A stretch of DNA of 17,389 nucleotides from an uncultured Erysipelotrichaceae bacterium (GTDB taxonomy: Bacteria; Bacillota_I; Bacilli_A; Erysipelotrichales; Coprobacillaceae): assembly GCA_945981915.1 (NCBI GenBank), contig CAMFRJ010000003.1, positions 1 to 17,389 on the forward strand. Direction: 5' to 3'. The notes beneath the pieces are model-generated. The model did no database searches, was not told where the DNA came from, and saw nothing but the letters and a program-made list of their open reading frames with translations. Within the stretch, counting starts at the first letter, position 1. The number at the start of each line of letters is the position of its first letter. The position numbers and the translations under genes were made by a program. Below are positions 10,790 to 16,802 of this stretch, one piece after another.

Positions 10790-12052
10790 CTATAATTTGT
10801 CAATATGACCATCTAAAATATGATATTTTGTTACCCCAAAACATTGTGTATTTAAAAATGGTGTATTACATGCCTTAGATTTGATATTGTCTTTGGTAAT
10901 TGTATATTCTTCATCCAAATCAATAATAGCGATATTAGCTAGTTTTCCTACCTCTAGATCATGATCTAGACCAATCACCTGACTTGGATTCGTTGTCATA
11001 CATTTTAAAACTGTTTCTAATTTGATGATACCTTTTTTGACCAAATAAGTATAAACAAGCGAAAACGCATGCTGATTTCCAATAATTCCAAAAGGTGCCT
11101 GATCAATTGGTTTTTGTTTTTCTTCTACACTATGAGGTGCATGATCTGTAGAAATACAAGTCACTGTTCCATCATTGATTCCTTCAATTAAAGCATTGAG
11201 ATCATCCTTTGAACGAAGTGGTGGATTCATTTTATAATCAGGATTTAGATTTTTAATATTTTCATCAGTAAGTATCAAATGATGAGGACAAGCTTCTCCT
11301 GATACTGGTAATCCCTTCGCTCTATATTTTCTTAATGCTGATACTGTTTCTTTTGTTGAAATATGACAGATATGATATCTGTTTCCAATTTCTTCAGAGA
11401 GTTCTAAATCTCTTCTTACATGATTATATTCAGAAGCATTATTGATCCCTACCAGTCCATTTTCTTGAGATAATTTTGATAAATTGATACAAGCTCCTGG
11501 TGACAACTCACTTTCATCTTCACAATGAGCAACAATAATACTGTTATTTTTCTTCGCTTCTTTCATGGCATAAGCCATCATTTCCTTATTTTGAACACCT
11601 TTTCCATCATCAGAAAAACCTTTCACAATATCAAAGTGACTGTTGGATTCAAAATCAACCAATTCTTCTCCTTTAAGATCCTTAGTAATTGCACTGTATG
11701 TAAAAGTATGGATTGCACTGTCTTTTTCAACACGCTTTTGAAAATCAGCAATTGTCTGTTCATTATCCATGCAAGGTTTGGTATTCGCCATTGCTACCAA
11801 ATAACTATAACCACCATACTTAGCTGATAAAGTTTCTGTTTGAATCGTTCCTTTATGTTCAAATCCTGGTTCACGTAAATGTACATGCAAATCAACAAAT
11901 CCAGGTGTCACCAAAAGATTTGTACAGTCAATAACATGATCACCATGCAGATCCTTTCCAATTTGTGTAATGCGCTCATCTGTTATTTCGACATCTAATA
12001 ATTGTATGCTTCCATGATAATAGACATTTCCATTTTTTAAAACAGTTTTCAT
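10790..12052 (-). CDS. pyrC: Dihydroorotase PyrC (type I)
   Basis: This 420-aa zinc amidohydrolase cyclises carbamoyl aspartate to dihydroorotate, the third step of pyrimidine synthesis. The metal-binding HxH is H56 and H58 in DLHVHLREPGFEHKG, which also contains the substrate arginine R60. Further conserved positions are D148/D149 in FSDDGKGVQ, H176 in VAHCEDES, H230 in CHISTKE, NPPLR at 276-280 and D303 in STDHAPHS. The length and the aspartate in the metal site mark it as the long type I enzyme of Gram-positive bacteria. ATG 12050-12052 follows AAAAAGGAGGAGCT. It is the first gene of the operon. Its 5' leader contains a terminator-like hairpin ending 15 bases before the start codon, which points to control by attenuation. 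pyrB, carAB, pyrE and pyrF are not in the window. Confidence 0.96.
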   Translation of the reverse strand: MKTVLKNGNVYYHGSIQLLDVEITDERITQIGKDLHGDHVIDCTNLLVTPGFVDLHVHLREPGFEHKGTIQTETLSAKYGGYSYLVAMANTKPCMDNEQTIADFQKRVEKDSAIHTFTYSAITKDLKGEELVDFESNSHFDIVKGFSDDGKGVQNKEMMAYAMKEAKKNNSIIVAHCEDESELSPGACINLSKLSQENGLVGINNASEYNHVRRDLELSEEIGNRYHICHISTKETVSALRKYRAKGLPVSGEACPHHLILTDENIKNLNPDYKMNPPLRSKDDLNALIEGINDGTVTCISTDHAPHSVEEKQKPIDQAPFGIIGNQHAFSLVYTYLVKKGIIKLETVLKCMTTNPSQVIGLDHDLEVGKLANIAIIDLDEEYTITKDNIKSKACNTPFLNTQCFGVTKYHILDGHIDKL

Positions 12053-12067
12053 AGCTCCTCCTTTTTG

Positions 12068-12095
12068 AAAAAAAGCATATCATCAAATGATATGC
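12068..12095 (-). promoter_or_regulatory. Candidate transcription attenuator in the pyrC leader
   Basis: On the minus strand a perfect 9-bp hairpin (GCATATCAT, loop TTG, ATGATATGC) is followed by seven T, the form of an intrinsic terminator. It sits between a good promoter and the pyrC ribosome binding site, so it must be read through for the operon to be expressed. Upstream in the leader, AAGGATGTGT (12141-12132) can pair with GCATATCATT in nine of ten positions if G-U pairs are allowed, giving a possible antiterminator. I found no sequence resembling the Bacillus PyrR-binding loop, so the effector is unknown. Confidence 0.6.
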
Positions 12096-12154
12096 TCTAT
12101 TGTCAATAATTTGTCTTCTTTCAGTATTTTCACACATCCTTATTCGTTACCATA

Positions 12155-12183
12155 AGTATACTAAAAGTCTTTTCTATTTTCAA
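12155..12183 (-). promoter_or_regulatory. Sigma-A promoter of the pyrC-pyrK-pyrD operon
   Basis: On the minus strand TTGAAA (12183-12178) and TATACT (12160-12155) are separated by exactly 17 bases, each matching five of six consensus bases. Transcription would start near 12148, leaving a leader of about 95 bases before pyrC. Confidence 0.75.
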
Positions 12184-12190
12184 CTTATAA

Positions 12191-12228
12191 ATCATTATTA
12201 AGAAAAGATATCTTTTCTTAATAATGAT
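12191..12228. repeat. 38-bp perfect palindrome upstream of the pyrC promoter
   Basis: The two 19-base halves, ATCATTATTAAGAAAAGAT and ATCTTTTCTTAATAATGAT, are exact reverse complements with no spacer. The outer edge is seven bases from the pyrC -35 element. There is no T run after it on either strand, so it is not a terminator. It could be a protein-binding operator or a cruciform-forming site. Confidence 0.9.
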
Positions 12229-12229
12229 C

Positions 12230-12295
12230 AAAGATATCATTGAAATCAATATCTATGTATAATAAATCAAAATGATATCTTTTTGGATTTATTAT
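12230..12295. repeat. Further inverted repeats in the rpsU-pyrC intergenic region
   Basis: AAAGATATCATT at 12230-12241 recurs inverted as AATGATATCTTT at 12271-12282. ATAATAAATC at 12259-12268 pairs perfectly with GATTTATTAT at 12286-12295. The same GATATC core is at the centre of the adjacent 38-bp palindrome. The rest of the roughly 370-base gap between pyrC and rpsU (12053-12422) holds the pyrC promoter, leader and attenuator and the rpsU terminator. I see no convincing gene in it. Confidence 0.7.
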
Positions 12296-12394
12296 TTTGT
12301 TGGTAAAAGAATCTTTATATTTTTTAATGATTGATTTCATGATGATTATAGATATTCTTTTTTTAGAAATTTGTCACTTTGTGAGAATAATCAA

Positions 12395-12418
12395 TAAAAA
12401 AAACAGCCGTTGGCTGTT
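12395..12418 (-). terminator. Rho-independent terminator of rpsU
   Basis: On the minus strand the arms AACAGCC and GGCTGTT (7 bp, loop AAC) are followed by more T residues, four bases after the rpsU stop codon. Confidence 0.88.
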
Positions 12419-12422
12419 AATT

Positions 12423-12602
12423 TTATCTTTTTTTATTATTTTTTCTTGCTGCTTCAGATTTTAATTTTCTTTTTAATCCTGGTTTAACATAGAATTCTCT
12501 TTTACGAGCTTCAGCAAGGGTTCCTGTTCTAGATACTTGTCTTTTGAAACGACGTAATGCATCATCTAGAGATTCGTTTTCTCTTACTACAGTTTTTGCC
12601 AT
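12423..12602 (-). CDS. rpsU: 30S ribosomal protein bS21
   Basis: This 59-aa basic protein is the small-subunit protein bS21, which lies near the anti-Shine-Dalgarno end of 16S rRNA and aids initiation. The sequence [20 protein letters not shown] at the start, [17 protein letters not shown] in the middle and a lysine/arginine-rich tail match the family throughout. ATG 12600-12602 is chosen because it starts the conserved MAKT sequence and follows AAAGGGGGGAATCATC. An upstream in-frame ATG would add 11 residues that are foreign to bS21. The ribosome binding site is an unusual run of six G rather than GGAGG. It has its own promoter and terminator and appears to be a single-gene unit. In many Bacillota yqeY or dnaG is nearby, but neither is here. 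Confidence 0.97.
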   Translation of the reverse strand: MAKTVVRENESLDDALRRFKRQVSRTGTLAEARKREFYVKPGLKRKLKSEAARKNNKKR

Positions 12603-12637
12603 GATGATTCCCCCCTTTAACTCTAAGTTACACATGT

Positions 12638-12666
12638 ATTATATAGATAAAGTCTTTTAAATGCAA
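12638..12666 (-). promoter_or_regulatory. Putative sigma-A promoter of rpsU
   Basis: On the minus strand TATAAT (12643-12638) lies 17 bases downstream of TTGCAT (12666-12661). The -10 is perfect and the -35 matches three of six bases. It is 35 bases upstream of the rpsU start codon. Confidence 0.6.
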
Positions 12667-12704
12667 GAAAATATTGTTAATTTTACCAATATTTTTTCAT
12701 TTTT

Positions 12705-12992
12705 TTATAAAAGCTTTTCATCTTTACAATAAATGTCCTGAAATTCCTCAAGATGATCTATTTTTTTCTTAATATATTGGCAAGTTGGAATCACCTGATA
12801 ATGGTTTTTTCTCGCAAATTGTACAAGTTCATCAAACAATTTTCCAGCGATTCCTTGTCCTCGATAATCTTCACTGACATATGTAGAAATGACATCAATC
12901 ACATGATAATTGATTTTTTGATAATAGATATAACCAATCACTTGATGCTTGTCATTTAAATAGATATAGTTGTCTTTATACATAAATTCCAT
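12705..12992 (-). CDS. Small GNAT-family N-acetyltransferase
   Basis: This 95-aa protein is a minimal GNAT fold, similar in size to the small COG2388-type acetyltransferases. The acetyl-CoA binding motif is VSEDYRGQGIAGKLFDELV at about residues 39-57, matching the R/Q-x-x-G-x-G/A pattern, and ARKNHYQVIPTCQYIKKKI follows. The substrate cannot be told from sequence. ATG 12990-12992 follows GAGGTGAAAAT, and an in-frame ATG three codons later lacks a site of its own. A good promoter lies just upstream, divergent from the peptidase C26 gene. A weak AT-only hairpin (arms 12670-12676 and 12687-12693) lies about 10-35 bases past the stop and may act as a poor terminator ahead of rpsU. Confidence 0.88.
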   Translation of the reverse strand: MEFMYKDNYIYLNDKHQVIGYIYYQKINYHVIDVISTYVSEDYRGQGIAGKLFDELVQFARKNHYQVIPTCQYIKKKIDHLEEFQDIYCKDEKLL

Positions 12993-13009
12993 ATTTTCAC
13001 CTCATTACC

Positions 13010-13038
13010 ATTATGATAAAGAAAACAAGAACTTGCAA
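13010..13038 (-). promoter_or_regulatory. Sigma-A promoter of the small GNAT gene
   Basis: On the minus strand TTGCAA (13038-13033) and CATAAT (13015-13010) are separated by exactly 17 bases. The -10 matches five of six bases and the -35 four of six. It is 17 bases upstream of the start codon. Confidence 0.6.
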
Positions 13039-13068
13039 GAGGCTATTTTTTTATTTTTGATCATAAGC

Positions 13069-13074
13069 TATAAT
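13069..13074 (+). promoter_or_regulatory. Putative -10 element of the peptidase C26 gene
   Basis: TATAAT lies only 16 bases before the chosen start codon, with a T-rich stretch rather than a recognisable -35 upstream. If used, the mRNA would have a leader of about ten bases. Confidence 0.4.
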
Positions 13075-13090
13075 AGAAACGGTGATAATG

Positions 13091-13777
13091 ATGAAAACAA
13101 TACGTTTATTAACGCCTCTTCGTACAACAGATACAAGAAGAGGAAAACAATTTTATATATATCAATATTATGTGGAGATGTTTAAAAAGATCAATGCCCA
13201 GCTTTTTATGATAACACCTGAAGATCAGGAGACTTATTTACAGTTAGCATCTTTTTGTGATGGCTTATTATTGGTAGGAGGATTAGACCTTGATGCCTCC
13301 TATTACCATGAAACAAATCATCATACAAATCAGCTAGAAATACCTGAAGTTGATCAGATGGATCTGGAACTTATCCATTTATTTGATCAATTACAAAAAC
13401 CTATCATTGGGATATGTCGCGGACATCAGGTGATCAACGTTGCATTTGGTGGTACTTTGTATCAAGATATCAATAGTCAATGCGCTACAACAATTGAACA
13501 CCATCAAAGTGATCATCAAAAATATTGTCATCAACTTCAAGTCGTCCCTCATACTTCATTAGCTGCCTATTTTGATGAAAGAACTCTTGTTAATTCTTTT
13601 CATCACCAATGCATTAAAAAGGTTGCTGATGGGTTTCAAGTGATGGCCTATAGTGAAGATGGACTTGTTGAAGCTATAGAAAAAAAGAATGTCATGTCTG
13701 TTCAATGGCATCCTGAAAAAGTTAATGATGATAATCAAGATAAAATTCTACAAATGTTTTTGACAATGTTTAGATAA
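13091..13777 (+). CDS. Peptidase C26 / gamma-glutamyl-GABA hydrolase-like class I amidotransferase
   Basis: This protein of 228 aa has the class I glutamine amidotransferase fold. The nucleophile is C109 in PIIGICRGHQVINVAFGG, and the His-Glu pair is H207 and E209 in VQWHPEK. LVGGLDLDASYY at 62-72 and VNSFHHQCIKKVADGF at 167-182 are typical of the PuuD-like hydrolase subfamily, which cleaves gamma-glutamyl bonds. No synthetase or polyamine gene is nearby, so the substrate is open. ATG codons at 13088 and 13091 and a GTG at 13082 are all in frame. GGTGAT at 13081-13086 is the only Shine-Dalgarno-like sequence and favours 13091. It is the only intact plus-strand gene. Its 3' end overlaps the convergent GNAT gene by 30 bases. 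Confidence 0.9.
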   Translation: MKTIRLLTPLRTTDTRRGKQFYIYQYYVEMFKKINAQLFMITPEDQETYLQLASFCDGLLLVGGLDLDASYYHETNHHTNQLEIPEVDQMDLELIHLFDQLQKPIIGICRGHQVINVAFGGTLYQDINSQCATTIEHHQSDHQKYCHQLQVVPHTSLAAYFDERTLVNSFHHQCIKKVADGFQVMAYSEDGLVEAIEKKNVMSVQWHPEKVNDDNQDKILQMFLTMFR

Positions 13778-14320
13778 AGACTGTTTTTCTAAACAGTCTT
13801 CCAACATGATTCTTTCACCAATATCACGATGAAACAAAACCTTATACAATTGTTGATATTGCTTAAAACAAATAGGCTTTTGGTAATAAAAGACTTCCAT
13901 AATAGTCCCTAAGCATACAAGATAGCCCGTTGATTTCATCTGATTTTGTACATAAAATTGTTTTCTTTTTTGTCTTTGCATTAAATTATGACAAGGAACG
14001 TCTGGACTTTCTATCTCTAAAACAAACATTTTTTCTTGATATTTATCTTGTAATAAATGTAAGGCTTGAGAGCCATAACCTTTTTTTCGAAAAGGTTTGG
14101 CTATGGCAAAATAATCTAATAATATCATATCTTTATAAATATCAATGATTGCAATTCCTATGTTTTCTTTTTGATGACATATCAGATAGATTTCAATTTG
14201 ACCTCTTTGACAAATATCCAAGATCATTTCAAATGGTTTCTTTTCATTTTGTGGAAATGATTGTTCATAAATGCCTTGTACAAAAGCCAAATCTTTTTCC
14301 TTCATTAATACCAATTCCAT
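13748..14320 (-). CDS. GNAT-family N-acetyltransferase (190 aa)
   Basis: The N-terminal 140 residues form a GNAT domain. SFPQNEKKPFEMIL lies near the start, the central strand is ILLDYFAIAKPFRKKGYGSQAL, and the acetyl-CoA motif is R-K-K-G-Y-G at about 78-83. VLEIESPD and the tyrosine-containing RKQFYVQNQMKSTGY follow, the usual last strand-helix of the fold. The last 45 residues extend beyond the core. The substrate is unknown. ATG 14318-14320 follows the stop of the 59-aa gene by three bases and has only a weak AAGAAGAG site, so translation may depend on coupling. It is the last gene of a three-gene unit with 14324-14503 and 14518-14979. Its 3' end runs 30 bases into the convergent peptidase C26 gene and contains the shared hairpin. 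Confidence 0.85.
   Translation of the reverse strand: MELVLMKEKDLAFVQGIYEQSFPQNEKKPFEMILDICQRGQIEIYLICHQKENIGIAIIDIYKDMILLDYFAIAKPFRKKGYGSQALHLLQDKYQEKMFVLEIESPDVPCHNLMQRQKRKQFYVQNQMKSTGYLVCLGTIMEVFYYQKPICFKQYQQLYKVLFHRDIGERIMLEDCLEKQSLSKHCQKHL
13777..13800. terminator. Strong hairpin in the convergent overlap, possible terminator
   Basis: The arms AAGACTGTTT and AAACAGTCTT (10 bp, loop TTCT) pair perfectly and begin at the last base of the peptidase C26 stop codon. No T run follows on the plus strand, so intrinsic termination would be weak. On the minus strand it lies inside the final codons of the GNAT gene. Confidence 0.4.
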
Positions 14321-14323
14321 GAC

Positions 14324-14503
14324 TTACTCTTCTTTAGCAAACGAATTTTCATATAATTCTATCAATTCATCATCAGACATGTCTTCGACATCTAAATAAA
14401 AATGTTTGATTCCAGTAGCATCATAATATTTGATAACTTCTTCTTTCATGATTTCTTTATCAATACTTCTTTCTTGACCATACACTATTGCTTTTAATTC
14501 CAT
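14324..14503 (-). CDS. 59-aa acidic protein of unknown function
   Basis: I do not recognise this protein. It is short and acidic, running from MELKAIVYGQERSIDKEIMK to a tail rich in aspartate and glutamate (VEDMSDDELIELYENSFAKEE). It looks mainly helical after an initial strand and has no signal peptide, membrane segment or cysteine. ATG 14501-14503 follows a good AAAGAGGAGAAATACG site 14 bases after the stop of the upstream GNAT gene. The frame is open for 19 further codons upstream, but that part overlaps the GNAT gene and lacks a site. The downstream GNAT starts three bases after its stop. Placement between two acetyltransferases suggests a shared transcript, but nothing shows a shared function. 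Confidence 0.75.
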   Translation of the reverse strand: MELKAIVYGQERSIDKEIMKEEVIKYYDATGIKHFYLDVEDMSDDELIELYENSFAKEE

Positions 14504-14517
14504 CGTATTTCTCCTCT

Positions 14518-14979
14518 TTATAATCTTTTCTTTAACATGATCACATGTTCTTTTTGCCAAACCTCTTTGAATCCTACTTGTTTAAATAAATGAATGGCTG
14601 GATTTTGACTATCGATATCATCACATAAAAACCTCAGGCCATTATCTTTCGCTTTTTGACATAACAATAACAATGCTTCTTTTCCTTTACCAAGGTGGCG
14701 ATAACGGTATTCAATGATTATATTCATAACATATTCTTGATATTCTTCTTCAAAATAATAAGACACCTCACCGATATAACAATGTTCTTCTTGGTCATAA
14801 ATATAGGCATAATAATACTGCGGATGATTCATCCAAAGATCATACCACATCGGCCATAATTTTTTATGAAAATCAACAGTTCCGCCATTATCATGATTAA
14901 AAGCCATTGTTTTTTGATCAGATAAAAGTCTTTTGCGATAATCAAGATCTTTTAATTCAGGTTGTACTAATACTAACAT
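14518..14979 (-). CDS. GNAT-family N-acetyltransferase (153 aa)
   Basis: This 153-aa protein is a single GNAT domain. The central strand and acetyl-CoA site are YVMNIIIEYRYRHLGKGKEALLLL at about 83-106, with R-H-L-G-K-G as the phosphate loop. FLCDDIDSQNPAIHLFKQVGFKEV at about 117-140 is the usual C-terminal strand-helix-strand. The N-terminal half, with HDNGGTVDFHKKLWPMWYDLW, is aromatic-rich and probably shapes the acceptor pocket. The substrate is unknown. ATG 14977-14979 follows GGAGAGGGAGAATC, and a TATAAT lies 24 bases upstream. It heads a three-gene minus-strand unit, just downstream of the strong terminator of the sigma-factor operon. Confidence 0.87.
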   Translation of the reverse strand: MLVLVQPELKDLDYRKRLLSDQKTMAFNHDNGGTVDFHKKLWPMWYDLWMNHPQYYYAYIYDQEEHCYIGEVSYYFEEEYQEYVMNIIIEYRYRHLGKGKEALLLLCQKAKDNGLRFLCDDIDSQNPAIHLFKQVGFKEVWQKEHVIMLKKRL

Positions 14980-15003
14980 GATTCTCCCTCTCCATCTATT
15001 TCT

Positions 15004-15009
15004 ATTATA
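15004..15009 (-). promoter_or_regulatory. Putative -10 element of the GNAT three-gene unit
   Basis: On the minus strand TATAAT (15009-15004) lies 24 bases upstream of the start codon, in the context TAGTATATAATAGA. The expected -35 position falls in the T run of the preceding terminator and is not convincing. Confidence 0.45.
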
Positions 15010-15026
15010 TACTATCCTTTAAACAT

Positions 15027-15069
15027 AAAAAAAGACTTATCGAAAATCTTATTGATTTTCCAAAGTCTT
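15027..15069 (-). terminator. Rho-independent terminator of the sigma-factor operon
   Basis: On the minus strand an outer stem AAGACTT / AAGTCTT encloses an inner stem GAAAATC / GATTTTC with an AATAA loop, followed by a T run. The stop codon of the HD-GYP gene lies in the loop, and the final codons of that gene form the first arms. Confidence 0.85.
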
Positions 15070-15594
15070 CATATGATTATCATATTCCTGATCATGACGA
15101 TCATGTTGATGAATCTCGATGACTTGATCTTTGATATCTAAAAACACTTCTGTTAAAAGCGGATCAAAATCTAATCCAGCCCCATTAGCGATTATTTCAA
15201 AACATTCGTCTAAAGGTAAAGCCTGACGATAACAGCGGTTTTCTGAAACAGCATCAAAGACATCAGCAATAGCCATGATCCTCGCACATAGTGGTATTTC
15301 CTTTCTTTTTAAATGATAAGGGTAGCCCTTCCCATTCCATTTTTCATGATGATATAGCGCAATATCATAAGCCATGGTCAAAAACTGTACATTATCAATT
15401 CTCCCAAATGTGTCTTGGATAATTTGGCCACCCTTGATAGTATGTTGCTTCATCAATTCAAATTCTTCATTCGTTAATTTCCTAGGTTTTTGTAAAATAG
15501 CATCTGAAATAGCAATCATACAAAAACCAAAGATACCACTTATTAATGCTGTCATCATATGATAAAAAAGTTGATTTTCATATTTTTCTTTCAT
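15049..15594 (-). CDS. Truncated HD-GYP-domain protein lacking the HD motif
   Basis: This 181-aa protein carries the second half of an HD-GYP domain, the fold of cyclic-di-GMP phosphodiesterases. SDAILQKPRKLTNEEFELMK lies at 30-49, H51 follows, then HHEKWNGKGYP at 82-92 and ARIMAIADVFDAV at 104-116. In intact family members the segment before SDAIL reads roughly HDIGKI and supplies metal ligands. Here it is GFCMIAI, so the HD pair is gone. The N-terminus LFYHMMTAL resembles the beginning of such domains, so about 50 internal residues seem to be missing. Catalysis is therefore doubtful. It is nevertheless well set up for translation: its ATG overlaps the TGA of the upstream gene as ATGA, with GGAGG seven bases before it. 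It may be a decaying gene or a non-catalytic partner protein. Confidence 0.75.
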   Translation of the reverse strand: MKEKYENQLFYHMMTALISGIFGFCMIAISDAILQKPRKLTNEEFELMKQHTIKGGQIIQDTFGRIDNVQFLTMAYDIALYHHEKWNGKGYPYHLKRKEIPLCARIMAIADVFDAVSENRCYRQALPLDECFEIIANGAGLDFDPLLTEVFLDIKDQVIEIHQHDRHDQEYDNHMKTLENQ

Positions 15595-16802
15595 TCATTT
15601 TCCTCCAATTTCATGCATCTGACAATCATCGATTTTTCTTGTTGAACAACATACACATAATCTTGATCTCGATATGCGATATAATCTCCTCCTTCATAAC
15701 GAGAAGGCAAAGTTGTTTGTTGGAGATCTTGTTGGCAATCAAAGAAAATAGTTTGGAATGTATGAATAAGCGATACAGGATCTTTGACAACACTCACTTG
15801 CATATCACCAACAAATCCATATTCTTTAGAAACATAACTCATCAGTTTATGGTGATCATCAAATTCAAAATCTAATCTTAATGTTGGATTGTCTTTATCA
15901 TTTTTTATTTGAACAAATTGATTGCTTTGATAAATATACCCACGTATTGATAATTCATCAATAATAGCTTGTGGTAATATATCTTTGATTGCCAAGTATA
16001 GCTCATGATTTTTAAGTTGACTATAGGTTTCTAATTCATCTTTTGCTTTTTGAATATTTTTTATTTTGCCTTTTCTTTTTGATACTGTCATTTGACCCTT
16101 TTCATTAAAATGTATATCAATCGTAAATATATCAGATGTTTTATCTTTGTAGATGACTTCAAAGATGAGACTATCCGTTATTGAAGAATAATCCCCATCC
16201 CCATTTTGATATTTTGCCAAAGAATCAGGTATCCAAATCACTTTTAATGAATTGTTGCTTTGTTGATATTTTTGATAATCCTTAAAAGAAAGTGTAATAT
16301 CATCAAAATATGTTTTTTTTCCATTAATGATTTTTATACGATCTTCTGTCGTATTATGAATTCTTATCTTAGAAACATTTTCATCTTGAAGATGAATCGT
16401 AAAATAGCTTGTTGTAACATAGCCATATAATATACTTTGATCATCATTATAAGTAAGATAACTATCAATAAAAGGTGGATTTCCTTTCACATAACGATGA
16501 ATAAAATCACTTTCAATTTGTTTAACATTCACATCATCACTTTGAGTAATATCTTGATAAAGCAAATAATAATCTAATGTCTGCTTTGATTTTGAGATAG
16601 GACAATAAGATTCATCTTGAAAAGCCATGATTCCAAACTGAGACGCAGATCTTTCAAATAATTGGAGAGATACAAATATCATGATAAAAGATAAGGCAAT
16701 GATTCCATATTGATAATATCTCTTTTTATGAGAAATTTCTTTTTCAAATAACTCTTCATCAACTTCTATAGCGTCATAATAATCTTTAAAAGCTTTGTTC
16801 AT
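15591..16802 (-). CDS. Single-pass membrane protein, probable anti-sigma or sensor partner of the ECF sigma factor
   Basis: I do not recognise a named family for this 403-aa protein. A short cytoplasmic N-terminus (about 1-30, including KDYYDAIEVDEELFEKEI) is followed by one transmembrane helix at about 32-48. A large, mostly beta-rich extracytoplasmic region of some 350 residues comes next. The topology and the small cytoplasmic segment fit an anti-sigma factor of the kind encoded after ECF sigma genes. The zinc-binding HxxxCxxC motif of ZAS anti-sigma factors is absent. Its start, ATG 16800-16802, overlaps the sigma gene by 17 bases and follows GAGGAG at ten bases. Its stop overlaps the start of the HD-GYP gene. 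The anti-sigma role is inferred from position and topology only. A sensor or surface protein is possible. Confidence 0.7.
   Translation of the reverse strand: MNKAFKDYYDAIEVDEELFEKEISHKKRYYQYGIIALSFIMIFVSLQLFERSASQFGIMAFQDESYCPISKSKQTLDYYLLYQDITQSDDVNVKQIESDFIHRYVKGNPPFIDSYLTYNDDQSILYGYVTTSYFTIHLQDENVSKIRIHNTTEDRIKIINGKKTYFDDITLSFKDYQKYQQSNNSLKVIWIPDSLAKYQNGDGDYSSITDSLIFEVIYKDKTSDIFTIDIHFNEKGQMTVSKRKGKIKNIQKAKDELETYSQLKNHELYLAIKDILPQAIIDELSIRGYIYQSNQFVQIKNDKDNPTLRLDFEFDDHHKLMSYVSKEYGFVGDMQVSVVKDPVSLIHTFQTIFFDCQQDLQQTTLPSRYEGGDYIAYRDQDYVYVVQQEKSMIVRCMKLEENE

Noticed and set aside
12132..12153. A seven-codon leader peptide (MVTNKDV) in the pyrC leader
   Set aside because: Its ATG lies only two bases after the -10 element, so it would be upstream of the expected transcription start. 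It contains no run of regulatory codons.
12191..12228. The 38-bp palindrome as a bidirectional terminator
   Set aside because: No T tract follows it on either strand. rpsU already has a better terminator and no gene ends beside it on the plus strand.
12218..12340. A 40-codon minus-strand open frame (MKSIIKKYKDSF...) ending inside the 38-bp palindrome
   Set aside because: No ribosome binding site before its ATG, AT-driven composition and no recognisable family. Most likely a chance frame in AT-rich intergenic DNA.
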